Shown here one piece after another: positions 1 through 6,851 of a stretch of DNA of 13,602 nucleotides. Below the pieces are notes generated by a model. That model was not told where the DNA came from and did not search any database. It saw only the letters and a program-made list of their open reading frames with translations. Made by a program: the position numbers and the translations under genes. How positions within the stretch are numbered: position 1 is the stretch's first letter; each line of letters opens with the position of its first letter. The stretch is from positions 1-13,602 of the forward strand of contig LVAZ01000266.1 in NCBI GenBank assembly GCA_001603055.1. The letters are read 5' to 3'. Origin of the DNA: Victivallales bacterium Lenti_02. GTDB taxonomy: Bacteria; Verrucomicrobiota; Lentisphaeria; Oligosphaerales; Lenti-02.

Positions 1-427
1 GGGTGGCTTCGGGGGGGAGTTCGGGGAGGCTGTCGGCGCCGGCGGTGCCGAGGGCGAGGCGGTAGCCCGCCAGCCCCAGCCGGTCGATGTCCTCCCGCGA
101 GAAGCTGCCCCAGGGGGCGAGGCGGGCGAGGGCGCGGTGCCCGGCGGCGATTTTCTCCTGGCTGTCGGCAATCGTTTTGCCGCTGGTTTCGAAGGCGGCG
201 AGGATATCCGGCGCCGAGCCGGTCTCGGGCGCGGTGCCTTCGGGGGGCTTGCGGGCGGCGAGGCGGGCGATGGCCGTCTGGTAGCGTTCGGCCAGGCGCT
301 GGGTTTCGGCGGTGGTCTCGCCGGTGCCCGCCGCGAGGCCGGTCACATGGAGCGTGCCGAGGTCTTGCAGGCGGCGGACGGTCGCCTCCCGGTCCTTGCC
401 GAGGCAGACTACGGTCGCATGGTGCAT
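1..427 (-). CDS. atpI: V-type ATP synthase subunit I, N-terminal part (runs off left edge)
   Basis: Subunit I is the membrane stator of the A/V-type rotary ATPase. Its cytoplasmic N-terminal arm holds the peripheral stalks and its membrane half forms the ion half-channels. Only the first 142 codons are present; the C-terminal membrane domain lies outside the window. I translated it by hand from the ATG whose first base is 427. It begins MHHATVVCLGKDREATVRRL and continues with LGTLHV near residues 23-28, the usual start of this family. APWGSFSREDI near residues 104-114 is another familiar block of the soluble domain. It sits 28 bp after atpD on the same strand, the expected operon position. 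No strong Shine-Dalgarno sequence precedes the start. The proteolipid gene atpK would be expected further downstream, out of view. Confidence 0.85.
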   Translation of the reverse strand, partial: MHHATVVCLGKDREATVRRLQDLGTLHVTGLAAGTGETTAETQRLAERYQTAIARLAARKPPEGTAPETGSAPDILAAFETSGKTIADSQEKIAAGHRALARLAPWGSFSREDIDRLGLAGYRLALGTAGADSLPELPPEAT

Positions 428-455
428 CCGTTCAATCAACGGTTCGACTCCGATT

Positions 456-1079
456 CTAGGCGGGGACGCCCATGCCGGCATCCCGGAGGGCGCATTTGGC
501 TTTGGCGATCTTCGAGCGTCCGACGGCGTTGGTCTGCTGGTCGCCCAGGTAGATTTGAATCCGCCGGATATTTTCCCTGGATTCGGGGATTTTGACTTTT
601 TCGAAGAGGTTGACGCGCTGGGTGACGACGCGCAGCTCCTGCTCGATGAGGGCGAGTTGCTCGCGCAGGGTGCGGGCCTTGAGCTGGTACTCGATCATTT
701 TGCGGAGGGCCTGGATGGCCTGGTCGTAGTAGAGGGGGGTGGCGAAGAGGTCGTGCTCGGCGTCGCGGAAGCGGACGAACTCGAAGACGGGGGTGTCGAT
801 GCCGGCGATGTTGCGCACGGAGGTGCGCCATTCCTCGACGACGACCAGCTCGCGGAGGTCGGCGGCGGTGGCGTCGTCGAAGAGCCGGGCCCAGTCGCGG
901 ACTTTGGCGGCATGGTTGTTCAGGTCGCGCTCGACCAGGTCGGCGGCCTCGCGCACCTGGCGGATTTCGGTCTGGAGCTGCTGCTTTTTGAGCTGCAGCG
1001 TGGGCAGGTAGCGCTGGAAGCGCTTGAGCGCGTCGCGCTGGCTTTTCAGCTCGTTTTTGGTGAGCTTGATCTTGGCCAT
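456..1079 (-). CDS. atpD: V-type ATP synthase subunit D (central rotor shaft)
   Basis: Subunit D forms the rotating central shaft that links the A3B3 head to the membrane rotor. The 207-residue product is the usual size for the family. It opens with MAKIKLTKNELKSQRDAL, followed by long helices (about residues 1-65 and 120-175) as expected of a coiled-coil shaft. It ends with the typical C-terminal block around FEKVKIPE and VGRSKIAKAK. Its start lies 9 bp after the atpB stop. An AGGA Shine-Dalgarno sequence overlaps that stop codon, so translation of the two genes is probably linked. TAG is the stop. No lesions are seen, and the family assignment is firm. Confidence 0.93.
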   Translation of the reverse strand: MAKIKLTKNELKSQRDALKRFQRYLPTLQLKKQQLQTEIRQVREAADLVERDLNNHAAKVRDWARLFDDATAADLRELVVVEEWRTSVRNIAGIDTPVFEFVRFRDAEHDLFATPLYYDQAIQALRKMIEYQLKARTLREQLALIEQELRVVTQRVNLFEKVKIPESRENIRRIQIYLGDQQTNAVGRSKIAKAKCALRDAGMGVPA

Positions 1080-1086
1080 GCGGGAA

Positions 1087-1090
1087 TCCT
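1087..1090 (-). promoter_or_regulatory. Shine-Dalgarno of atpD, inside the atpB stop
   Basis: AGGA lies 7 nt upstream of the atpD ATG and shares two bases with the TAG stop of atpB. A ribosome finishing atpB would sit on the atpD initiation region, which suggests translational coupling (inference). Confidence 0.5.
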
Positions 1091-2387
1091 AGTCCTTCTT
1101 GGGCCAGAAGCGTTTGGCCAGGTCGGTCTTGATGCCGACTTCGGAGGGTTCGAAGCATTCGGCGAGGGTCTGCCAGCCGAGGTCGAGGGCCTCTTCGAGG
1201 GGGATGTTGACGCTGAGGTCCATCATGCGGGCCTCGAACAGGGCGCCGTAGCGGAGGAGCTTCTCGTCCCAGGCGCTCATGCGGAAGCCCATGGACTGCT
1301 TCTCGATGGACTCGCGGGACTCGGCGTAGAGGCGGATCATGGTGTCCATGATGGCGCGGTGGTCCACGCGGGTGTCCTTGTTCACCTGCTGCTTGAGGCG
1401 GCTGAGGGAGCCGAAGGGCTCGATGCGGCCGCCGACGAGGTAGAACTGGCCCTCGGTGATGTAGCCGGTGTTGTCGGGCACGGGGTGGGTGACGTCGTCG
1501 CCGGGCATGGTGGTGACGGCGAGGACGGTGATGGAGCCGGCGCCCTCGAAGTCGACGGCCTTCTCGTAGCGGCTGGCGAGCTGGCTGTAGAGGTCGCCGG
1601 GGTAGCCGCGGTTGGAGGGAATCTGCTCCATGGTGATGGCGATTTCCTTCATGGCGTCGCAGAAGTTGGTCATGTCGGTGAGCAGGACCAGGACGCGCTG
1701 GCCGGCCACGGCGAAGTGCTCGGCGACGGCGAGGGCCATGTCGGGGACGAGCAGGCATTCGACGATGGGGTCGGCGGCGGTGTGGACGAACATGACGGTG
1801 CGGGAGAGGGCGCCGTGCTCGTCGAGGGTCTCGCGGAAGCTGAGGAAGTCGTCGTATTTGAGGCCCATGCCGCCGAGGACGATGCAGTCCACCTCGGCCT
1901 GCATGGCGATGCGGGCGAGGAGTTCGTTGTAGGGTTCGCCGGCGACCGAGAAGATGGGCAGTTTCTGGCTCTCGACGAGGGTGTTGAACACGTCGATCAT
2001 GGGGATGCCGGTGCGGATCATGTTGGTGGGGATCACGCGGTTGGCGGGGTTGACCGAGGGGCCGCCGATGTCGACGAGGTTGTCCTTGAGGGCGGGGCCG
2101 TTGTCGCGGGGGGCGCCGTTGCCGGAGAAGATGCGGCCGAGGAGGTTCTCGGTGGCGCTGACCTGCATGGGTCGGCCGAGGAAGCGGACCTGGCTGTCGG
2201 TGGCGACGCCGCGGCTGCCGGCGAAGACCTGGAGGGCGACGCGCCCCTGGTCCAGGCGGATGACCTGGGCGAGGGAGGTGCCGCGGGTGCTGGTGACTTC
2301 GGCCAGCTCGTTGTAGGCGACGTTGTCGGCCTCGACGGTGATGACGTTGCCGCTGATCTGGATGATTCGGTGGTAGAGCTTTCGCAT
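1089..2387 (-). CDS. atpB: V-type ATP synthase subunit B (non-catalytic head subunit)
   Basis: Subunit B alternates with catalytic subunit A in the hexameric head and supplies residues to the catalytic interface. From the chosen start (MRKLYHRI) it has 432 residues, a normal family length. FSVAGEPYNELLARIA (about 146-161) stands where a catalytic subunit would have a Walker A loop, and it lacks GxxxxGKT, as expected for B. PDNTGYITEGQFYL (about 304-317) and SLSR (327-330, with the likely interface arginine) are also family landmarks. A longer form beginning at 2423 is possible. I prefer 2387 because GAGGA lies 5 nt upstream and the extra residues (MPAPSPTRTRTD) look unlike the family. It is 39 bp from atpA. 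Confidence 0.95.
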   Translation of the reverse strand: MRKLYHRIIQISGNVITVEADNVAYNELAEVTSTRGTSLAQVIRLDQGRVALQVFAGSRGVATDSQVRFLGRPMQVSATENLLGRIFSGNGAPRDNGPALKDNLVDIGGPSVNPANRVIPTNMIRTGIPMIDVFNTLVESQKLPIFSVAGEPYNELLARIAMQAEVDCIVLGGMGLKYDDFLSFRETLDEHGALSRTVMFVHTAADPIVECLLVPDMALAVAEHFAVAGQRVLVLLTDMTNFCDAMKEIAITMEQIPSNRGYPGDLYSQLASRYEKAVDFEGAGSITVLAVTTMPGDDVTHPVPDNTGYITEGQFYLVGGRIEPFGSLSRLKQQVNKDTRVDHRAIMDTMIRLYAESRESIEKQSMGFRMSAWDEKLLRYGALFEARMMDLSVNIPLEEALDLGWQTLAECFEPSEVGIKTDLAKRFWPKKD

Positions 2388-2392
2388 GTCGG

Positions 2393-2397
2393 TCCTC
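2393..2397 (-). promoter_or_regulatory. Shine-Dalgarno deciding the atpB start
   Basis: GAGGA with a 5-nt spacer precedes the ATG at 2387. It supports this start over the in-frame upstream ATG at 2423. Confidence 0.6.
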
Positions 2398-2426
2398 GTC
2401 CGGGTGGGGGACGGCGCGGGCAACGG

Positions 2427-4193
2427 CTAGGCGTTGAGGCCGGTCTCGATGATTTGGTCGACGATTTTCCCGGCGGCGGCGAAGGCCTCGCTGCCGAAGG
2501 GGCTGGTGTTCCAGTCGAGGAAGACCTGGCGGAGCTTCTGGAAGTAGGAGCGGGCGTCGGCCTTGTCGGTGAAGGGGAACTTGGCGTCGAGCACGGTCAT
2601 GACTTTGGCGAAGGCGACCTTCTGCTGCTCGGCGGGGCATTCGGCGTCGGCCTCGTCGAAGGTGTCCTGCTGGAGGTAGACCTCGTCGAGGAATTCGCTT
2701 TTGAGGTAGACGAGGAAGTCCTCGATGGGGGTGCCCTCCTCGCCGACGACCTTCATCATCTGGTTGACTTCGTGGCCGGCGCGGAGCATGGCCTGGGCGC
2801 GCCGGAGGCTCTCGGGATCGAGCACGCTGCGGTACTTGCTCCAGCTTTCGAGGGGATGGATGGCGGGGTAGCGGCGGGCGTTGGCGCGGTCGCGGGAGAG
2901 GCCGAGGAAGCTTCCCACCACCTTGAGGGTGGCCTGGGTGACGGGTTCCTCGAAGTTGCCGCCGGCCGGGCTGACCGAGCCGCCGATGGTGATCGAGCCG
3001 CGCGAGCCGTCGGCCAGCTCGACCAGGCCGGCGCGCTCGTAGAAGCCGGCGACCAGGGATTCGAGATAGGCGGGGAAGGCTTCCTCGCCGGGGATTTCCT
3101 CGAGGCGGCCGGACATTTCGCGCAGGGCCTGGGCCCAGCGGGAGGTGGAGTCGGCCAGGAGGAGGATGTGGAGGCCCATCTGGCGGTAGTATTCGGCGAT
3201 GGTGACGGAGGTGTAGATGGAGGCCTCGCGGGCGGCCACGGGCATCGAGCTGGTGTTGCAGATGATGATGGTGCGGTCCATCAGGCTGCGCCCGGTGCGG
3301 GGGTCCTCGAGGTGGGGGAACTCGCGGAGCAGCTCGACCACCTCGCCCGCGCGCTCGCCGCAGGCGGCGACGATCACGATGTCCACCTCGGAGCGCTTGC
3401 TGAGGGCGTGCTGGAGCACGGTCTTGCCCGCGCCGAAGGGGCCGGGGGTGCAGAAGGTGCCGCCCTTGGCCACCGGGAAGAAGCCGTCGATGCAGCGCAT
3501 GTTGGTGATCAGGGTCTCGCGGGGGAAGAGCCGCTGCTTGTAGGCGGTGACGGGGATTTTGACCGGCCAGGTCTGGACCATGGTGACGGTGCGCTCCTCG
3601 CCGTCGCGCTCGACTTTGGCGATGGCGTCGTGGATGCGGAGCTGCCCGGCTTCGGCGGTCCAGGTGACGCGCCAGTCGCCGCTCCAGGCGAAGGGGAGCA
3701 TGATGCGGTGCTCGAAGATGCCCTCGGGGACCGCGCCGACGGTGTCGCCGGCGCGGAGGGTGTCGCCGACGGCGGCCCCGGGGGTGTAGTCCCACTGGCG
3801 CTCGCCGTCGAGCGGGGGCATGTAGACGCCGCGCTTGAGGAAGATGCCGGTTTCCCTGGCCAGCCGGGGCAGGGGGTTCTGCAGGCCGTCGAAAATCTGG
3901 GTGAGCAGGCCGGGCCCCAGCTCCACCGAGAGCAGCTCGCGGGAGAACTCGACGGGGTCGCCGACGCGGATGCCGCTGGTGTTCTCGAACACTTGCAGGT
4001 CGGCCTCGCGTCCGCGCACCCGGATCACCTCGCTCTTCAGGCGGGTGTCGCCCACGCGCACATAGGCCACTTCGTTCTGGATGACGCTGCCGTCGAAGCT
4101 GGCCACGACCATGTTGCCGTTGACGCCGACGACGCGGCCCGCATACTGGGTTTCCGTCATGGTTGCTGTTCCGCCATGTCCCGTGTCAGTCAT
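2427..4193 (-). CDS. atpA: V-type ATP synthase catalytic subunit A
   Basis: This is the catalytic subunit that hydrolyses or makes ATP in the A3B3 head. From 4193 it has 588 residues. The Walker A loop is GPFGAGKT at 251-258. CGERAGE at 278-284 holds the catalytic glutamate (E280), and Walker B is HILLLADS at 342-349. The non-homologous insert typical of V-type A subunits occupies roughly 110-220. The C-terminal half (for example VVGEEGTPIEDFLVYLKSE and YLQQDTFDEAD) recalls chlamydial A subunits from memory. The ATG at 4193 overlaps the stop of the upstream gene as ATGA, and GGTGG lies 7 nt before it. The alternative ATG at 4160 (MTETQYAG) would give 577 residues and starts nearer the conserved region, so the exact start is open. 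No lesions are seen. Confidence 0.95.
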   Translation of the reverse strand: MTDTGHGGTATMTETQYAGRVVGVNGNMVVASFDGSVIQNEVAYVRVGDTRLKSEVIRVRGREADLQVFENTSGIRVGDPVEFSRELLSVELGPGLLTQIFDGLQNPLPRLARETGIFLKRGVYMPPLDGERQWDYTPGAAVGDTLRAGDTVGAVPEGIFEHRIMLPFAWSGDWRVTWTAEAGQLRIHDAIAKVERDGEERTVTMVQTWPVKIPVTAYKQRLFPRETLITNMRCIDGFFPVAKGGTFCTPGPFGAGKTVLQHALSKRSEVDIVIVAACGERAGEVVELLREFPHLEDPRTGRSLMDRTIIICNTSSMPVAAREASIYTSVTIAEYYRQMGLHILLLADSTSRWAQALREMSGRLEEIPGEEAFPAYLESLVAGFYERAGLVELADGSRGSITIGGSVSPAGGNFEEPVTQATLKVVGSFLGLSRDRANARRYPAIHPLESWSKYRSVLDPESLRRAQAMLRAGHEVNQMMKVVGEEGTPIEDFLVYLKSEFLDEVYLQQDTFDEADAECPAEQQKVAFAKVMTVLDAKFPFTDKADARSYFQKLRQVFLDWNTSPFGSEAFAAAGKIVDQIIETGLNA

Positions 4194-4756
4194 TCGCTCG
4201 CCACCCGTTGTTCGGCGGCCTGCTGGAGACCTGTATCCACCAGCTCGGCCAGATTGCGCTCGCCGTTTTTGGCGTCGAATTGCGCCCATTTTTCGAGGAG
4301 CAGGAGTTTCAGTCGGTAGACCGCCAGCCGGTCGGAGTCGAAGGGATGGCCGCTTTCGAGTTCCTCGAGCTGCCGCCAGCGGCGGTGGTCGAGGGCGCGC
4401 TCCCGTTCGAGGGGATTGTCGTTGGCGAGGATTTCCTCGATTTCCCGGCGGTCGCCGGGGAAGACCTCGGCCTCGGGCCGCAGTTGGTCGGCGGGGTCGC
4501 GGCGGAGGAGGGCGGCGCGGGCGCCGGCGATGAGGTTGCGCACATAGCCGTCCCAGTGGTGCCAGCGGGCCTCGATGCCGCGGGGCTCGCGCCCTTTTTC
4601 CGGCGGGAGGAGGGTCACAGCCCGCAGGTCGGCCAGTTCGCTGGCCGCAAGCTGCCCCTCGCACTGGGCCAGGAAGTCGGCCGGGGTGAGCGGCGGACGG
4701 CTGCCCCAGCGAAGGGGAAGCAGGGAGCTGATGAGGTAGTAGTGGCTGGGACTCAT
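4190..4756 (-). CDS. DUF2764 family protein of the V-ATPase operon
   Basis: This 188-residue protein begins MSPSHYYLISSLLPL, followed by PPLTPADFLAQC near 41-52 in the same N-terminal style I remember for DUF2764. That family is found beside bacterial V-type ATPase genes, including the unnamed gene between atpE and atpA in Chlamydia. The C-terminal half is charged and helical (NPLERERALDHRRW near 114-127, then KLLLLEKWAQFDAKNGERN). There is no signal peptide, membrane segment or catalytic motif. It is 27 bp after atpE and overlaps atpA by ATGA, so it is almost certainly made together with the ATPase. Its function is unknown. In other A/V-ATPase operons, subunits C and F or G are encoded at this place, so a structural stalk role is a reasonable guess. 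Confidence 0.85.
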   Translation of the reverse strand: MSPSHYYLISSLLPLRWGSRPPLTPADFLAQCEGQLAASELADLRAVTLLPPEKGREPRGIEARWHHWDGYVRNLIAGARAALLRRDPADQLRPEAEVFPGDRREIEEILANDNPLERERALDHRRWRQLEELESGHPFDSDRLAVYRLKLLLLEKWAQFDAKNGERNLAELVDTGLQQAAEQRVASE

Positions 4757-4783
4757 GGGCGCTGCTGCAACCGCTCGGCCGGG

Positions 4784-5404
4784 TTAGTCTTGCTTCGCGA
4801 CGACCCCCGCGACCGTCGCCGCGAGGCGGGGCGTGAGGAAGGAGGCCATGGTTTCGGCCAGGCTGGCGTCGGAGAAGTCGTAGGCGATGTCCTGGCCGGA
4901 GAAGACCAGGCGGAAACCCGCGCCGAGGCCGGGGACCGGGGCCAGGTCGCAGTGGGCGGCCAGGTCCTTGCCCAGGCGGGCGGCCAGGGCGGCGCGCAGG
5001 GCGTCGGCCTGGCTGGCGGGAATCTGGATTTCCAGACGGCCTTCCTTCTCGGCTTCGAGATAGGCGGCGGCCAGGCCCGCGACGATTTCCGCCACGGCGG
5101 CGGGGGTGCAGGCCTCGGCGGCCAGCGAACGGGCGACCTCGACCACCCGGCCTTCGAGCTGGCCGCGCAGGGAGAGCAGCACGTCGCGCGCCGCCTGTTT
5201 GAGCGATTGCTCGCCCTTCTCCCGGAGCAGTTTCGCCTCCTGGCGGGCGGCCGCGACCAGTTGCTCGGCCTCGGCCCTGGCCTTGTCCACCACGGCCTTG
5301 GCCTCGGCCTTGGCCTGGCGGAGAAGGTCCTCCTTCTCGCCGGCGGCCTGCTCAAGCCCTTCTTTCCGTATGCGGTCCAGCAATCCTTGCAGCTCGTCAG
5401 CCAT
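4784..5404 (-). CDS. atpE: V-type ATP synthase subunit E (peripheral stalk)
   Basis: Subunit E forms part of the peripheral stalk that holds the head against rotation. From MADELQGLLDRIRKEG the product has 206 residues, a normal length. The first 80 or so are a charged, alanine-rich helix (for example RQAKAEAKAVVDKARAEAEQL) suited to a coiled coil. The rest is a globular C-terminal domain that would bind the head. An upstream extension to 5500 is open but adds residues with no family resemblance. The ATG at 5404 has AGGA about 10 nt upstream. It is the first gene of the ATPase operon, which reads leftwards from the divergent region at 5405-5561. Confidence 0.9.
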   Translation of the reverse strand: MADELQGLLDRIRKEGLEQAAGEKEDLLRQAKAEAKAVVDKARAEAEQLVAAARQEAKLLREKGEQSLKQAARDVLLSLRGQLEGRVVEVARSLAAEACTPAAVAEIVAGLAAAYLEAEKEGRLEIQIPASQADALRAALAARLGKDLAAHCDLAPVPGLGAGFRLVFSGQDIAYDFSDASLAETMASFLTPRLAATVAGVVAKQD

Positions 5405-5467
5405 GGGCCGGGAATCCTTTGTGGCAAGCCTTGGGGCTTGGGCGTGGGTGAAAACTTGAAGCGGCCC

Positions 5468-5473
5468 AATGTA
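5468..5473 (-). promoter_or_regulatory. Candidate -10 box for the ATPase operon
   Basis: On the minus strand this reads TACATT (4 of 6 matches to TATAAT), about 64 nt before the atpE start. I see no convincing -35 hexamer 16-18 nt upstream, so this is only a tentative site. The 157-bp gap it lies in must hold promoters for both divergent genes. Confidence 0.25.
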
Positions 5474-5527
5474 ACTCGTTTTCCGACGGATTCCAGCCAC
5501 CTCTGTCCGGACGGAAGGCGGCAGGTC

Positions 5528-5555
5528 TTGACAGGACGGGCGGGGTGCCTAGGTT
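5528..5555 (+). promoter_or_regulatory. Candidate sigma70 promoter next to the start of the radical-SAM-like gene
   Basis: A perfect TTGACA (5528-5533) is followed after 16 nt by TAGGTT (5550-5555, 3 of 6 matches to TATAAT). Transcription would begin near 5562, which is the A of the gene's ATG, so the mRNA may be leaderless. The weak -10 box limits confidence. Confidence 0.4.
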
Positions 5556-5561
5556 TGGGGT

Positions 5562-6851
5562 ATGCAGGTTCAATCCGCCGAGGTGTTCATGGAAGCGTTC
5601 GTCACCCATCGCCGCAGTCTCGCCGCCCTTGCCGCCGGAACGGGGACGCCCGTGGACATGGCCGCGGCGGATTTCGCCCGGTTCGTCGATTTTCTGGCGG
5701 CGAACCGCGAGGAGTTCTGCGGGCTGGTCGGCGGGGAGCCCACGCTCCATCCGGATTTCCCCGATCTGGTGGCCGCCGCCCGCCGGAAACAGGTCGAGCC
5801 GGTGGTGGAGACCTACGGCGTGGTGCTGGACGAGGTGGCGGAGTTTCTGCTCGCCGAGCAGGTCCAGGTCTGCCTGCGCCTGCTCCATCCCCGGTTCTAC
5901 GACGCGGACCAGCGCGCCCGCCTGCTCGGGCTGGCCGAGCGGCTGGGGCGGCGGGCGGTGCCGCTGGGCGTGGTCGCGCTGGTCGGCGAACCGGGCGACG
6001 ACTATGCCTGGGTGCGGGATTTTCTGGCCAGGGTGCCCGGCCGGCAGGTGATCGTGCGGACCGCCGAGGGACTGGCGGCGGCGGATCGGCGGCGGCTGGC
6101 GGCCTGGCTCGCCGAGGCGGCGCCGCCCATGCTCGCGGCCGGCATCGGGGTGATTCTGGACTGCGGCCTGCACCCCTGCGCCTTCGCGGACGACGAGTTC
6201 GGCCGCCTGGCCCGGCACGGGCTCCGCCTCCCCGCCTGCGCCCCGCGCCCGGGCGTGGACACCGCTCTCCGCGTCTATCATTGCCGCGAGATGGTCGAGT
6301 TCGCCGGCGCGCCGCTGACGGCCTTCCGCAAGCTGGCCCAGGTCCATGAGTATTTCTACCGGCGGCACCAGGACTTGCAGGCGGATTTGCGGTTTTTCCC
6401 GGACTGCCCGCCATGCCCCTCCCGCCAGTTCGCCGGCTGCCAGGGGCCGTGCATGGGCGGCAGGGCGCGGCGGCTGGCGGCGCAGGCCGAGCGGCTGAAG
6501 CAGGCCGTGGCTGCGGACGGTTCGCCCGACGCGCTGTTCGAGCTGGGCGGCATCCTCTACGAACTGAGCCGCTTCGGCGAGGCGGAGCAGTGCCTGGCCG
6601 AGGTCCGGCGGCTCGAACCGGCCCGGGGCGAGGCGCATCTGCTGCTGGCGCGGACGCTGGCGGCGCTCGACCGGCAGGACGAGGCCGAGGAGGAGTTCCG
6701 CAAGACGGCGCGGCTGCTGCCCGGCGGCGAACGCGCATTGTTCGAATGGGCGCACCGCTTGCGGGAGCGGGGCAAGGACAGCCGGGCCCGCAAGATCGAG
6801 GACGAGGCCCGACGGATGGCGGGGGAGAAGACCGCCGAAGGCAAATCCTAG
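5562..6851 (+). CDS. Radical-SAM-like protein lacking the cluster cysteines, with C-terminal TPR-like region
   Basis: The 429-residue product carries GGEPTLHPDF at 57-66, a block highly typical of radical SAM enzymes (binding of the S-adenosylmethionine amino group). The CX3CX2C that should precede it by about 35 residues is absent. VTHRRSLAALAA at 14-25 aligns with that place but has R18, A22 and A25 where the three cysteines are expected. Other cysteines remain: C201/C206 (ILDCGLHPCAF) and C282, C285, C293, C297 (DCPPC, AGCQGPC), resembling auxiliary-cluster or SPASM-type ligands. Residues about 320-415 form helical TPR-like repeats (ALFELGGILYELSRFGEAEQ, then AHLLLARTLAALDRQDEAEE). An in-frame TAG at 5550-5552 rules out an upstream extension. 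It is transcribed divergently from atpE. Enzymatic activity is doubtful; a binding or scaffold role is possible. Confidence 0.75.
   Translation: MQVQSAEVFMEAFVTHRRSLAALAAGTGTPVDMAAADFARFVDFLAANREEFCGLVGGEPTLHPDFPDLVAAARRKQVEPVVETYGVVLDEVAEFLLAEQVQVCLRLLHPRFYDADQRARLLGLAERLGRRAVPLGVVALVGEPGDDYAWVRDFLARVPGRQVIVRTAEGLAAADRRRLAAWLAEAAPPMLAAGIGVILDCGLHPCAFADDEFGRLARHGLRLPACAPRPGVDTALRVYHCREMVEFAGAPLTAFRKLAQVHEYFYRRHQDLQADLRFFPDCPPCPSRQFAGCQGPCMGGRARRLAAQAERLKQAVAADGSPDALFELGGILYELSRFGEAEQCLAEVRRLEPARGEAHLLLARTLAALDRQDEAEEEFRKTARLLPGGERALFEWAHRLRERGKDSRARKIEDEARRMAGEKTAEGKS

Noticed and set aside
436..3795. A 1119-codon minus-strand open frame
   Set aside because: Its product is arginine- and proline-rich with no domain, and it overlaps atpA, atpB and atpD in another frame of the same strand.
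312..4319. A 1335-codon plus-strand open frame across the ATPase genes
   Set aside because: It is antisense to four clearly recognisable subunit genes, and its product is a low-complexity run of A, G, V, D, E, L and H typical of a shadow frame in very GC-rich DNA.
4163..6349. A long plus-strand open frame spanning atpE, the divergent promoter region and part of the radical-SAM-like gene
   Set aside because: It runs antisense through two ATPase genes and across an intergenic region, then reads the next gene out of frame.
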